This document shows, piece by piece, positions 1 through 5,087 of a DNA stretch of 5,087 nucleotides; the stretch's first letter is position 1, and the number at the start of each line of letters is the position of its first letter. Below the pieces are notes generated by a model, which was given only the letters and a program-made list of their open reading frames with translations, made no database searches and was not told the DNA's origin. The DNA is taken from contig CAIKHC010000144.1 of NCBI GenBank assembly GCA_903827085.1, forward strand, positions 1 through 5,087, given 5' to 3'. The position numbers were made by a program, and so were the translations under genes. The stretch comes from an uncultured Candidatus Nemicrothrix sp. (GTDB lineage: Bacteria; Actinomycetota; Acidimicrobiia; Acidimicrobiales; Acidimicrobilacustridaceae).

Positions 1-2
1 AG

Positions 3-1832
3 GTCGTCAAGGGTCCCAATTCGATCTTGAGTCCAAGCGGTCCGGGCGGTGGCACCATCAATCTCGTCACCAAAAGCCCGCTTTTTCAACGGTCAGACAC
101 GGTGAAACTGCAGCTCGGACAATACGACGCCAATCGGGTAGAGGGTGACTCTACCGGGCCCTTGGGCGACGGCAGCAAGTTCGCCTATCGAATGCTTTTC
201 GCCTACGAGGATTCAGCCAGCTACCATGACAACACTTTTACCAAGAGCCTCGTCCTGATGCCAATGTGGCGCTGGCGTGTTTCTCAGGTAGCCGAACTGA
301 CGGTGAAATATCTCTACATGGACTGGGAACGCACCCCCTACTTAGGCATTCCGGTCGATCCGAGCTCCGGCTCGGACAATGACGCCGTGCTCTTGGCCGG
401 TGTGCCTCGTACCCGCTCGATGCAGGAGAAAGAACAATCCCGCCTAGAAATTCGCAATCAAGTGTTTACCAACTTAGAAATGAAATTCTCCGACAATTTT
501 TCCGGACGCTTGGCCGTCAATGGGGTGTATGGTCGCGGCCGCAACCAGCAGCTGGTCACCGGAACGAATACCAATACTTTTGGAAATACTGACCCTCGGA
601 CCGGCAAGTGGGTAAAGGGCGTAAGCTTTCTCCAGGTCGCGCCTTTCACCTCAACGCCACTCCCGCCCCCGAGCCGAACCTATATTCGAACCGGCGTGCT
701 CGCGCTTCCAACGGACCGTCGCTACAACTTGCAGAACATTTATGTGCTGACGCAGGATGCCGTCTACTTCGGGAGCACGAGTGTCTTCGGTTTCACGGCC
801 GATCTCCGCACCGCCCGCACCCAGCAAAGCCCGTCCCCAATCGCACCGCTTGATATCGATAAGCCCGTTTACGGCAGCAGACCCGTTGTTGGCGCGACGA
901 ACAATCAACAACTGGTCACTGAAACATCGGCCAACGCGTTCATTTCGCAGCAGCTTCGTTTCTTAAAAGATCGGCTGTTTGTCTCCGCGTCTTACACCCG
1001 CGTGGCGGCCAAGAACGACGTGGTCAATGAAATCCTGCAGCCGGCGACAACCATTGCCAACCGTAGAGGTGACACCGGGCTGCTCTCTTGGAGTGTGATG
1101 GCGAAGGTATTGCCCAATCTCGGGCTCTACTATGCCGACAGTAACAATGCCGCGCCGATCTCCCTGACGAGCACGCCGCTAAATTCCTTTACCTTCCGGG
1201 AGGGCAACCAGAAGGAATATGGGGTCAAGCTCACCCTAGATGAAGGCCGCACCGTCATCAGCGCCGCGGCCTTCGACATCGGCGTGAACAACTTCTCCTT
1301 CCCGAATCCCGCCAGTTTGGGCTCATCGAACCAAAACATCGGATCTATTGTCGGGGACTTTGTTTCGAAGGGCTGGGAGTTGGAGTTTAGCTCTGCCATC
1401 GCCAAGCAATGGACACTTTTGGGCAGTTACTCCCACAGCAAGTATCGCGATCGAAACGGTATTCGGCAGCGCGGCACGGCGGACCACTCGGCCGGCCTGT
1501 TCGTTCGCTACGACTTCAGCACCACTCGGAGTCAACGTGGACTTTACCTGACCGCCGGTTTCGAATTTCTAGGTGATCGCGCCGGCGACACCGCCTCAGG
1601 CTTCACTGCGGCCAGCACCTCTACGACCGTTATCTACAACCAACCGACTTTCTTCCTAGGAAGTCGCAAACTGCTTGATCTCGGGGTAGGCTACAGACGG
1701 GAGCGCTGGCAGATTGATGCCTATGTTCAAAACGCTCTGAACGAGGAATATATTTCCGCGACGCTCAACCGAAATCTTGCGATCGCGGGGGCTCCCACGA
1801 GCGTCAAGGCGTCATTCACTTATCGATTCTGA
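3..1832 (+). CDS. TonB-dependent outer-membrane receptor, 5'-truncated by the window edge
   Basis: This encodes the C-terminal 609 residues of a TonB-dependent receptor, an outer-membrane beta-barrel that imports ligands (siderophores, cobalamin or glycans) using TonB/ExbBD energy. The frame is open from base 3. The first visible residues, VVKGPNSIL followed by a Gly-rich stretch and GGTINLVTKSP, are the conserved late part of the plug domain. The signal peptide, TonB box and first part of the plug are therefore missing only because the window starts here. The rest has alternating amphipathic strands with aromatic girdles, for example KEYGVKLTL near base 1215 and SKGWELEF near 1365. It ends in FTYRF with the terminal Phe used for BAM-dependent insertion, so the 3' end is native. 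A TTG at 27 is not a plausible start because it lies inside the plug motif. The substrate cannot be read from the sequence. The neighbouring pectate lyase remnant hints at a glycan locus, but the barrel also resembles siderophore receptors. Confidence 0.93.
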   Translation, partial: VVKGPNSILSPSGPGGGTINLVTKSPLFQRSDTVKLQLGQYDANRVEGDSTGPLGDGSKFAYRMLFAYEDSASYHDNTFTKSLVLMPMWRWRVSQVAELTVKYLYMDWERTPYLGIPVDPSSGSDNDAVLLAGVPRTRSMQEKEQSRLEIRNQVFTNLEMKFSDNFSGRLAVNGVYGRGRNQQLVTGTNTNTFGNTDPRTGKWVKGVSFLQVAPFTSTPLPPPSRTYIRTGVLALPTDRRYNLQNIYVLTQDAVYFGSTSVFGFTADLRTARTQQSPSPIAPLDIDKPVYGSRPVVGATNNQQLVTETSANAFISQQLRFLKDRLFVSASYTRVAAKNDVVNEILQPATTIANRRGDTGLLSWSVMAKVLPNLGLYYADSNNAAPISLTSTPLNSFTFREGNQKEYGVKLTLDEGRTVISAAAFDIGVNNFSFPNPASLGSSNQNIGSIVGDFVSKGWELEFSSAIAKQWTLLGSYSHSKYRDRNGIRQRGTADHSAGLFVRYDFSTTRSQRGLYLTAGFEFLGDRAGDTASGFTAASTSTTVIYNQPTFFLGSRKLLDLGVGYRRERWQIDAYVQNALNEEYISATLNRNLAIAGAPTSVKASFTYRF

Positions 1833-1837
1833 GCGCA

Positions 1838-1990
1838 ACAGGGGCGTCGCGCGTGCGCGATGCGGTGGATCGGCGCGTCGTGGAGGAGATCCGCACGGGC
1901 ACGGCAACGCTTGGGGAGAGCTACAAGGGCGGCGGCAAGGGGATTATCGACTCGCAGAAAGATGTCGGCGGTTGGCCGGAGCTGCGGTCA
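1838..1990 (+). pseudogene. Remnant of the C-terminal region of a pectate lyase (PL1-like)
   Basis: Reading in the frame of base 1853, about 50 codons give RVRDAVDRRVVEEIRTGTAT, then a Gly-rich turn, GIIDSQKDVGGWPELRS. This matches the pattern after the beta-helix core in secreted bacterial pectate lyases (DAVD-R-V-EE-RTGTAT ... GIIDSQ-VGGWPEL). Such enzymes cleave polygalacturonate by beta-elimination. No catalytic beta-helix, signal peptide or start is present. The piece starts within a few bases of the receptor stop codon and is cut off just after GWPELRS, where another gene fragment begins in a different frame. It is not expected to be functional. The identification is from remembered family motifs, so it is fairly likely but not certain. 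An alternative is an unrelated secreted protein sharing this linker. Confidence 0.6.
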
Positions 1991-2253
1991 GTCTGCTGGA
2001 AATCGCCCGGAAGGCGCGCACGGGCGAAATCGACCTCTCCCCCGATCCGGCCTCATGGCTCGAAGACCTCGGTCACCGGTTTCGGATCCTGCCGCTTACC
2101 CCTCGCATCGCATGGCGTTCGGTTGAATTTGATTGGCCGCACAAAGATCCCGCCGAACGGCTCATCTGCGCCACCGCGCTCGAGCACAAGCTCCCGCTGA
2201 TCACGCACGATCAGGAAATCACCCGCTGGGGCGGCGTGCCCGTCGTGTGGTGA
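1984..2253 (+). pseudogene. 5'-truncated VapC-type PIN-domain toxin
   Basis: The last 90 or so codons of a type II toxin of the VapC/PIN family, which are Mg-dependent ribonucleases normally held inactive by a VapB-like antitoxin. The visible part begins at AVSLLEIARKARTGEIDLS, the region carrying the conserved acidic residue of the second motif. It continues through ILPLTPRIAW, DPAERLICATALEHKLPLITHDQEI (third and fourth acidic positions) and ends GVPVVW before the stop. Full-length relatives are about 125-135 residues and begin with a strand ending in LLDTH. That N-terminus with its catalytic Asp is absent. Upstream in this frame lies only off-frame pectate lyase sequence, so the gene has no proper start. 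No antitoxin gene is next to it. It is most likely a dead relic created by the rearrangement at about 1985. Confidence 0.8.
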
Positions 2254-2278
2254 TTTCGACTGCCACAAGAAGCGCGGA

Positions 2279-2702
2279 AAGCCCGGACGGGGTCAGGCTT
2301 TGGGGCTTGGGTTCAAACGGTGAACGCGTCCCACATTTTCCATTTTCCGTCATACGCTCTTCCATACGCCTGCGCCCCCCGGTTCAGATAACGCGCTATT
2401 TCCCTTTTGGAATCACCTCAACCAAAGCTGGCCCATGGACCAGAACCGGTAGGGATCGAGTGTTACACGGACCGCGACTCGGCGATCAGTTCCTCCAGAC
2501 CGCCAAGCCCGTAGCGGGCGCAGACGCTGCGCACCTCGTCCAATTCCAAATCCGGATTGCGCACCAGCAATTCAATGATGTCCGCCTTGGACTTGTGCCC
2601 GCCGGCATAGAGTTTGAGCGCGATCAGGTGAGGGATCGGCACAATCTTGAGCGGACTGTCTTCACGCACGACCAGCGTCGAGAGCCTGACGGCATCTTCG
2701 AT
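2279..2702. repeat. Direct repeat copy 1 (about 420 bp)
   Basis: This segment aligns with 3833-4252 in the same orientation. Its right part, 2463-2702, differs from 4013-4252 at about 17 of 240 positions by hand count. It includes a 64-base perfect match at 2563-2626 (versus 4113-4176). Its left part, 2279-2462, is noncoding and more diverged with small indels, but it keeps exact blocks such as 2318-2335. The repeat ends abruptly at 2702, where the two copies diverge completely. The left edge is fuzzy. The noncoding stretch 2254-2462 holds no gene that I can support. Confidence 0.88.
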
Positions 2703-2744
2703 TCCGGAGGCGGTCGCTTCCCGATTCCACTGGCGCGTAGTCAC
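2463..2744 (-). pseudogene. Copy 1 fragment: C-terminal part of a nucleotidyltransferase-like protein
   Basis: The minus-strand frame ends at a TAA at 2465-2463. From IEDAVRLSTLVVRED (about base 2702) to ELIAESRSV it encodes 79 residues that are 76/79 identical to the fragment at 4013-4252. The core PIPHLIALKLYAGGHKSKADIIELLVRNP resembles the K...D helix that follows the catalytic core in AbiEii/DUF-type nucleotidyltransferase-fold proteins. No GG[ST] or DxD catalytic motif is present. Upstream of 2702 the frame stays open to 2744, but those residues (TTRQWNREATASG) have no match in copy 2 and look like fused foreign sequence. It lies downstream of the 3221-2811 gene on the same strand. Probably a truncated, nonfunctional gene. 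A small stand-alone protein starting from the GTG at 2744 cannot be excluded. Confidence 0.65.
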
Positions 2745-2810
2745 CGCACGTGGTCGCCCGCGAGCCCGGCGCGAGCAACGTCCGCGTAGTTCGGGAGAAT
2801 CCTTAGCGAT

Positions 2811-3221
2811 TCAGGCGCGGCTGAGCGAAATGGCATCGATAAAGACCCCGTGGTCCCGAAACATCGGTGGTGCGCTCGTCTGCAGATAGTCGCGCAACTT
2901 CGGCGAATCATCGGCGAACCACGGCGGCGCGAGAAATCGTTCACACCCCCGCGTCCACGTCGGCGCATTCTCGCGCAAATGTTCCGCCGCGAGGTATTCT
3001 GCCAACGCAGCGGCAAAGGCGTCCGCCACCTCTCCCTGCGCAAATTTTCCACGCAAGAGCGGCGGCTCCGCCTGCAAACACGAGGCAATGACCACACTGC
3101 GCTCGCGACGGAAACCGATCTCGTCGAGCAAGTCGCCCAGTGCGAGGCCCCACGCCTCGATCGAGTCGGCGCGCTCGGCAATTTCGCAGAGGCTTTTAGG
3201 GCGTTGGGTGACGGGGTTCAT
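2811..3221 (-). CDS. Conserved hypothetical protein, partner of the overlapping nucleotidyltransferase gene
   Basis: A 136-residue soluble protein with no signal peptide or membrane segment. The ATG at 3221 is supported by GGAG at 3232-3229, seven bases upstream. The open frame continues upstream to 3293 but only through the overlapping gene. The N-terminal half is helical and rich in Ala, Leu and Glu (SLCEIAERADSIEAWGLALG, then QAEPPLLRGKF and a helix ending EYLAAEH). The C-terminal half has PTWTRGCERFLAPPWF and ends FRDHGVFIDAISLSRA. I recognise this W-T...PWFA...FR...F-A--LSRA pattern from uncharacterised proteins often encoded beside nucleotidyltransferase genes, but I know no assigned function. 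Its start overlaps the end of the upstream gene by 26 bases, so translation is probably coupled. By analogy with MNT/HEPN and AbiE pairs it could be one half of a toxin-antitoxin module. That role is inference. Confidence 0.8.
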   Translation of the reverse strand: MNPVTQRPKSLCEIAERADSIEAWGLALGDLLDEIGFRRERSVVIASCLQAEPPLLRGKFAQGEVADAFAAALAEYLAAEHLRENAPTWTRGCERFLAPPWFADDSPKLRDYLQTSAPPMFRDHGVFIDAISLSRA

Positions 3222-3753
3222 AGGCGATCTCCAACGCACGCTCAGCGACGAGCCTCTGGCGGTCGTCGAGCGAATCGCCGTAGAATTGCGCAAAAATTTC
3301 TTCGATTTGCACGATGGATTTCGTGCCTGTGTGTTTGATTAAAAACGCCAGGTCGTGCAAGTCCCCGCCGTGGCCGGGGCGCGGCAGTCGCGCCGCCCGG
3401 GCTTTCATCGCGAGCATCTTGCGAGCGGAAGGCCGGGAAACACGGAGCCCCGGCAAACCGACCAACTCTTCGAACGCGATATTCGTCGCCGGTCCGGCGT
3501 TGGGTGCAAATTGACTGACGTTGTCGTTAAGCCAATCGGGGGCGAGGTTCAGTTCTGCCGCGACCTCTGCAATAAGTGGTTGGAGGTTCTCGCGCGGCCG
3601 AAAAACTGCATCTACATCCTGAGTGCCTTCACGCAAACGGTAGGCGAGCATCATCACCGTGCCACCGTAAATCGCGATTTCCGGCGCGATGCCGCGCGCT
3701 TCGGCCTTTCGGCCGAGCAGAGCGAGCGCATTGATTACGGTCTGCTTGTCCAT
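3196..3753 (-). CDS. Nucleotidyltransferase-fold protein (DUF6036/AbiEii-like)
   Basis: A 185-residue protein with the minimal nucleotidyltransferase signature. IAIYGGTVMMLAYRL (G30, G31, T32) is followed by TQDVDAVF (D46 and D48), the GG[ST]-x(n)-DxD motif that binds NTP and metal. Further on, RKMLAMKARAARLP (K117) and GGDLHDLAFLIKHTG (D131, D134) match the helix with conserved Lys and Asp in AbiEii/DUF6036-type proteins. The substrate is unknown; relatives include type IV toxins and antitoxins that modify tRNA or a partner protein. The ATG at 3753 puts GG near residue 30, as usual for the family. The frame is open for 50 more codons upstream, but that part enters the repeat and has no family motif. 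No clear Shine-Dalgarno precedes 3753. The stop lies 26 bases inside the next gene (3221-2811), forming a tight two-gene operon. All visible key residues are present, so it looks intact. Confidence 0.83.
   Translation of the reverse strand: MDKQTVINALALLGRKAEARGIAPEIAIYGGTVMMLAYRLREGTQDVDAVFRPRENLQPLIAEVAAELNLAPDWLNDNVSQFAPNAGPATNIAFEELVGLPGLRVSRPSARKMLAMKARAARLPRPGHGGDLHDLAFLIKHTGTKSIVQIEEIFAQFYGDSLDDRQRLVAERALEIAYEPRHPTP
3229..3232 (-). promoter_or_regulatory. Ribosome binding site of the 3221-2811 gene
   Basis: On the minus strand GGAG lies seven bases before the ATG at 3221 and inside the 3' end of the nucleotidyltransferase gene. It selects this ATG over upstream in-frame starts and suits translational coupling through the 26-base overlap. 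Confidence 0.6.
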
Positions 3754-3832
3754 GCAACACGCCGACGACGCCGCAGGAAACGACCGGAGGCAAGCGCGGA
3801 CAACGCCCTGCGTTTCCGACCACTCCAAGGGG

Positions 3833-4252
3833 AAGCCAGACGGGATCAGAGAAGCTTTGGAGGTTGGCTTCAAGCGGTGAACGCGTCCCACAACTTCCGT
3901 CACCCGCTATCTCCCACGCCCGCGCCCCCGATTCGGATAACGCGCTTTTTTTCCCGCATGAATCACCTCAAGCAAAGCCGTTCTGAGAGGCAGAACCGGA
4001 ATGAGTCGAATGTTACACGGACCGCGACTCGGTGATCAGTTCCTCCAAGCCGCCAAGCCTGTAGCGGGCGCAGACGCTCCGAACCTCGTCCAACTCCAAG
4101 TCCGGATTGCGGACCAGCAATTCAATGATGTCCGCCTTGGACTTGTGCCCGCCGGCATAGAGTTTGAGCGCGATCAAGTGCGGAATCGGCGCAATTTTGA
4201 GCGGACTGTCTTCACGCACGACGAGCGTCGAGAGCCGCACGGCATCTTCGAT
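3833..4252. repeat. Direct repeat copy 2 (about 420 bp)
   Basis: Same orientation as 2279-2702, offset by 1550-1557 bases. The fragment part at 4013-4252 is about 93% identical by hand count. The noncoding part at 3833-4012 is patchier, with conserved blocks at 3875-3892, around 3935 (GATAACGCGCT) and around 3960 (GAATCACCTCAA). The left edge lies about 80 bases upstream of the nucleotidyltransferase start at 3753. Bases 3754-4012 contain no convincing gene, only this repeat and the leader of the 3753-3196 gene. Confidence 0.88.
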
Positions 4253-4385
4253 CACCGCTGGAAAACGGCCGGAAAAACTGACGATCTGCACCCGGCCAAA
4301 ACTGCCGCCGACGTCGATGACGCCTCGTTCGGCCAAGGTCGTTGACGATCTGGCGCAGCAACGGGGGCGGGAGACCTAGGGCCAT
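4013..4385 (-). pseudogene. Copy 2: frameshifted, probably core-deleted nucleotidyltransferase-like gene
   Basis: An ATG at 4385 on the minus strand begins MALGLPPPLLRQIVND. The continuation, ERGVIDVGGSFGRVQIVSF then SGRFPAVIEDAVRL, lies in another frame. One extra base near 4337-4340 (CTTGG where CTGG would keep the frame, giving NDLAERGV) explains the shift. The repaired protein would be about 123 residues, ending ELITESRSV with the TAA at 4015-4013. The C-terminal 79 residues match copy 1 at 76 positions. Nucleotidyltransferases of this kind usually carry GG-x-DxD between the N-terminal helix and this C-terminal helix. Only VGGS is seen and no DxD, so the catalytic core may also have been deleted internally. 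In the unrepaired state translation could start only at a weak TTG (4336). Probably nonfunctional. The exact family is uncertain. Confidence 0.6.
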
Positions 4386-4410
4386 TGGGCCACCGCTGGC
4401 TCAACGGATT

Positions 4411-4424
4411 AAATTCCAAATTCC
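4411..4424. promoter_or_regulatory. Tandem AAATTCC repeat in the divergent intergenic region
   Basis: Two abutting copies of AAATTCC form the most AT-rich spot between the divergent genes starting at 4385 (-) and 4519/4528 (+). On the minus strand it reads GGAATTTGGAATTT and includes a weak -10-like TTTAAT. It could be a promoter element or an antitoxin operator, but nothing else supports this. I see no convincing -35/-10 pair for the downstream operon. The rest of 4386-4518 holds no recognisable feature. Confidence 0.2.
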
Positions 4425-4518
4425 GATGCTAGCGCCAGTCGTCGCGGCATCCATGAATTCCCTGCGGCGTCATCAAAGGCAGACTTGCGACCCAAGGAAC
4501 GGGCCCTAGCGTGAAGGT

Positions 4519-4746
4519 ATGAGCCAGATGCAGCGGATCACCTTCAATGCGAACCAATGCGGTGGTCGGCCGTGCATCCGCGGCATGCGCATCCGCGTGA
4601 AAGATGTGTTGGACATGCTGGCCAGTGGTGCGTCGGAGGCGGAGATCCTGGAAAGCTATCCTTACTTGGAACGTGAAGACATTCAGGCGGCATTGGAATA
4701 CGCGGCGCGTCAGGTCGATCATGCCGTCCTGTCGCTCGCGAAGTGA
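4519..4746 (+). CDS. DUF433 family antitoxin
   Basis: A 75-residue DUF433 protein, the family typically paired with DUF5615 PIN-like toxins. Family features are MQRITFNANQCGGRPCIRG near the N-terminus, MRIRVKDVLDMLASGAS (the helix-turn-helix-like DNA-binding part), EAEILESYPYLEREDIQAALEYAARQ and a short acidic-to-basic tail. The role is to bind and neutralise the toxin and probably to repress its own operon. The ATG at 4519 has GAAGG only one base upstream. The in-frame ATG at 4528 (residue 4) lies ten bases from that GAAGG and matches the usual family start M-x-R-I-T, so 4528 may be the real start. The stop TGA overlaps the GTG start of the toxin gene (GTGA, 4743-4746), showing a coupled operon. 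The gene appears intact although its toxin is frameshifted. Confidence 0.9.
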   Translation: MSQMQRITFNANQCGGRPCIRGMRIRVKDVLDMLASGASEAEILESYPYLEREDIQAALEYAARQVDHAVLSLAK

Positions 4747-5071
4747 GGTTCCTGATTGATGCCCAGTTGCCGCCTGCCCTTGCAGGGTGGCTGCGTGAAG
4801 CGGGTCATGAAGCCAGCCACGTCGAAGACACGGACTCCGCGACGCCGAGGATGGAGCAATTTGGGCTCACGCTTTAAAGACGAGCGCGATCATCGTCACG
4901 AAGGACGAAGACTTTGCCGCGCGATCAATCCAGACGGAAAGTGCCCCGATGATTGTAGGGCTTCGCGTGGGCAACACGACCAACCGCGTGCTGCGCCTGT
5001 GGTTCGAAGCCCGCCTCGTGGGAATCGTGCAACTGGCCGGACAGCAGCACCGCTTGATCGAAGTGATTTGA
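4743..5071 (+). pseudogene. DUF5615 PIN-like toxin, interrupted by a one-base frameshift
   Basis: Starting at the GTG at 4743, the frame reads MRFLIDAQLPPALAGWLREAG and continues through HEASHVEDT, a standard DUF5615 N-terminus with the first catalytic Asp (D6). It then leaves the family pattern and stops at 4875-4877 after 44 residues. From 4832 another frame carries the rest, GLRDAEDGAIWAHALKTSAI, then IVTKDEDFAA with its acidic pair, ending RLIEVI at a TGA at 5069-5071. Restoring a single G in the GG at 4832-4833 gives a 109-residue protein of normal family length. Such proteins are PIN-like ribonuclease toxins controlled by DUF433 antitoxins. No other damage is visible, so the lesion is recent, a sequencing error, or a switchable frameshift. 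There is no long homopolymer at the site to favour slippage. Confidence 0.85.
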
Positions 5072-5087
5072 AATGGTCGGCTGCAGC

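Noticed and set aside
1777..2253. A 158-residue intact PIN protein starting upstream in the receptor gene
   Set aside because: The first 68 or so residues are an off-frame reading of the receptor tail and the pectate lyase remnant. Only the last 90 or so are PIN sequence.
2133..2789. A 218-codon plus-strand open frame
   Set aside because: It crosses the VapC end, noncoding repeat DNA and the antisense of the copy 1 fragment in one shifted frame, and has no recognisable protein character.
2744..2810. A GC-rich possible terminator hairpin after the partner gene
   Set aside because: The GC-rich direct repeats (GCTCGCG twice) do not form a clean stem and no T-tract follows on the minus strand.
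2850..3338. A 162-codon plus-strand open frame
   Set aside because: It is the antisense shadow of the partner gene, very rich in Arg and Pro.
3754..3903. A 50-residue N-terminal extension of the nucleotidyltransferase
   Set aside because: It is open but lies partly in the repeat, lacks family similarity, and would push the GG motif to about residue 80 instead of 30.
3945..3955. A T-run at the end of the copy 2 noncoding part as a terminator
   Set aside because: There is no stable stem before it on the plus strand, and the flanking genes are transcribed from the opposite strand.
3355..4035. A 226-codon plus-strand open frame
   Set aside because: It runs antisense to the nucleotidyltransferase gene and through the repeat, is Arg-rich with no domain pattern, and is explained by high GC content.
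4429..4722. A 97-codon minus-strand open frame
   Set aside because: It is antisense to the DUF433 gene, whose own frame shows clear family motifs.

Overview
The window looks like chromosome of a Gram-negative bacterium with moderately high GC content. It is most likely a member of Verrucomicrobiota, probably Opitutales. This rests on the style of the TonB-dependent receptor plug at the left edge, the pectate-lyase-like tail next to it, and the mix of small toxin-antitoxin-type genes. It is an inference from recognised families, not from a marker gene.

Layout. Bases 3-1832 (+) carry the last 609 residues of a TonB-dependent outer-membrane receptor; its 5' end lies outside the window. Bases 1838-2253 (+) are a scar. 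About 50 codons resembling the C-terminal end of a pectate lyase are joined near 1982-1990, out of frame, to the last 90 or so codons of a VapC-type PIN-domain toxin. From 2279 to 4385 most coding is on the minus strand. An overlapping two-gene unit, a nucleotidyltransferase-fold protein (3753-3196) and a 136-residue partner (3221-2811), sits between two direct repeats of about 420 bp (2279-2702 and 3833-4252). Each repeat holds the same C-terminal fragment of a second nucleotidyltransferase-like protein plus its downstream noncoding DNA. Bases 4519-5071 (+) hold a DUF433 antitoxin gene, which overlaps by GTGA a DUF5615 PIN-like toxin gene broken by a one-base frameshift.

How it fits together. 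The left end is a nutrient-uptake gene, possibly part of a plant-polysaccharide locus given the pectate lyase remnant. The rest reads as a hot spot where small toxin-antitoxin-like cassettes have been gained, duplicated and broken. There is one headless VapC, two beheaded nucleotidyltransferase copies, one frameshifted DUF5615 toxin beside an apparently intact antitoxin, and one apparently intact nucleotidyltransferase/partner operon. That intact operon, framed by repeats, is the best candidate for a little-described functional system. I saw no rRNA, tRNA, CRISPR array, integrase or transposase gene.
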